Position numbers and translations under genes: made by a program. DNA of 64,000 bases, taken from contig NC_013525.1 in assembly GCF_000025005.1 (NCBI RefSeq), positions 1,266,501-1,330,500 on the forward strand, given 5' to 3'. This document shows, one piece after another, positions 63,765 through 64,000 of this stretch. The notes beneath the pieces are model-generated. The model did not search any database. It was given only the letters and a program-made list of their open reading frames with translations, and had not been told where the DNA came from. How positions within the stretch are numbered: the first letter of the stretch is position 1; each line of letters starts with the position of its first letter. The stretch comes from Thermobaculum terrenum ATCC BAA-798. Lineage in GTDB: Bacteria > Chloroflexota > Chloroflexia > Thermobaculales > Thermobaculaceae.

Positions 63765-64000
63765 TTAATCTTTTTTGATCAAGGATCTTAGGACATACTG
63801 CAACACTCCCCCGTGCTTGTAGTATTCAAGCTCTTTCGGAGTATCAATTCGCGCCAGGGCCTCAAATTCCACTTGGGATCCATCTTCACGCACAGCTACA
63901 ACTGATACCTTGGATCTCGGTTTCTCTATATGTGTTATTCCAGATATATGATAGAGCTCTTTGCCACTCAATCCTAGGCTCTGGGCATTTTGTCCATTTA
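63765..64000 (-). CDS. acnA: Aconitate hydratase, C-terminal end (partial)
   Basis: Only the last 78 residues are present; the gene continues past the right edge. The C-terminus FEALARIDTPKELEYYKHGGVLQYVLR is the conserved swivel-domain end of AcnA/IRP-type aconitases, and NAQSLGLSGKELYHI precedes it. It makes isocitrate in the TCA cycle, partnering functionally with the citrate synthase gene at 26930. It is convergent with thiE. Confidence 0.93.
   Translation of the reverse strand, partial: NGQNAQSLGLSGKELYHISGITHIEKPRSKVSVVAVREDGSQVEFEALARIDTPKELEYYKHGGVLQYVLRSLIKKD

Noticed and set aside
1-64000. CRISPR arrays, insertion sequences, tRNA genes
   Set aside because: I saw no regularly spaced repeats, transposase motifs, terminal inverted repeats or tRNA T-arm signatures when reading both strands.

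Overview
The window looks like a compact piece of the main chromosome of a free-living, probably thermophilic bacterium without lipopolysaccharide genes, most plausibly a Chloroflexota or Thermobaculum-type lineage. This placement is an inference. It rests on moderate GC content as judged by eye, heavy use of AGA/AGG and ATA codons, an hspR-clpB pair, a bifunctional homocysteine methyltransferase/methylenetetrahydrofolate reductase, a MshC-like short cysteinyl ligase and many TTG/GTG starts. I see no insertion sequences, prophage, CRISPR array, tRNA or rRNA genes. No gene-free stretch exceeds 300 bases. Several convergent neighbours touch or share stop codons (3083/3086, 19698/19695, 42071/42068).

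Layout. 1-4120: partial ABC exporter, M3 oligopeptidase, membrane transglutaminase-like protein, CorA. 4235-17343: a minus-strand surface-polysaccharide cluster (sugar-phosphate transferase, Wzz-like protein with a degenerate kinase domain, two O-antigen-ligase-like proteins, flippase, methyltransferase, kinase-like protein, GT4, GDP-mannose 3,5-epimerase, WecB/TagA glycosyltransferase) that ends in a DNA glycosylase. A sulfotransferase gene is inserted on the opposite strand. Across a 189-bp AT-rich divergent region lies a UDP-glucuronate decarboxylase gene. Together these predict a membrane-linked polymer built through a Wzx/Wzy-type route, with xylose- and L-galactose-type sugars and possible sulfation.

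18526-28120: an acyl-CoA-dehydrogenase-like gene, then a minus-strand metK / 108-aa protein / SIR2-like cassette, then a SAM-I riboswitch controlling yitJ-like and metE genes, then citrate synthase. 28220-40955: nucleotidyltransferase, purF, a PAP2 phosphatase pair, an MMPL transporter with a CrtC/AttH-like lipoprotein, a Rieske membrane protein, a ROK kinase, hydrolases and an ABC exporter. 41064-54035: moaA, Nudix, peptide deformylase, a cyclase, the MshC-like ligase, an L,D-transpeptidase fused to a predicted beta-propeller, an esterase, TerC, CapA, then a PLP lyase/M42 peptidase/amidohydrolase set.

54223-64000: the hspR-clpB heat-shock operon, an MFS transporter, a membrane protein, an inositol monophosphatase, a TPP riboswitch driving a ThiZ-ThiX-ThiY-type pyrimidine transporter followed by thiE, and the 3' end of aconitase. 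The methionine and thiamine sections are classic riboswitch regulons. The less ordinary parts are the metK-linked SIR2 cassette, the pseudokinase Wzz, the MshC-like enzyme, the transpeptidase-propeller fusion and the perfect hairpins that carry stop codons at gene ends.
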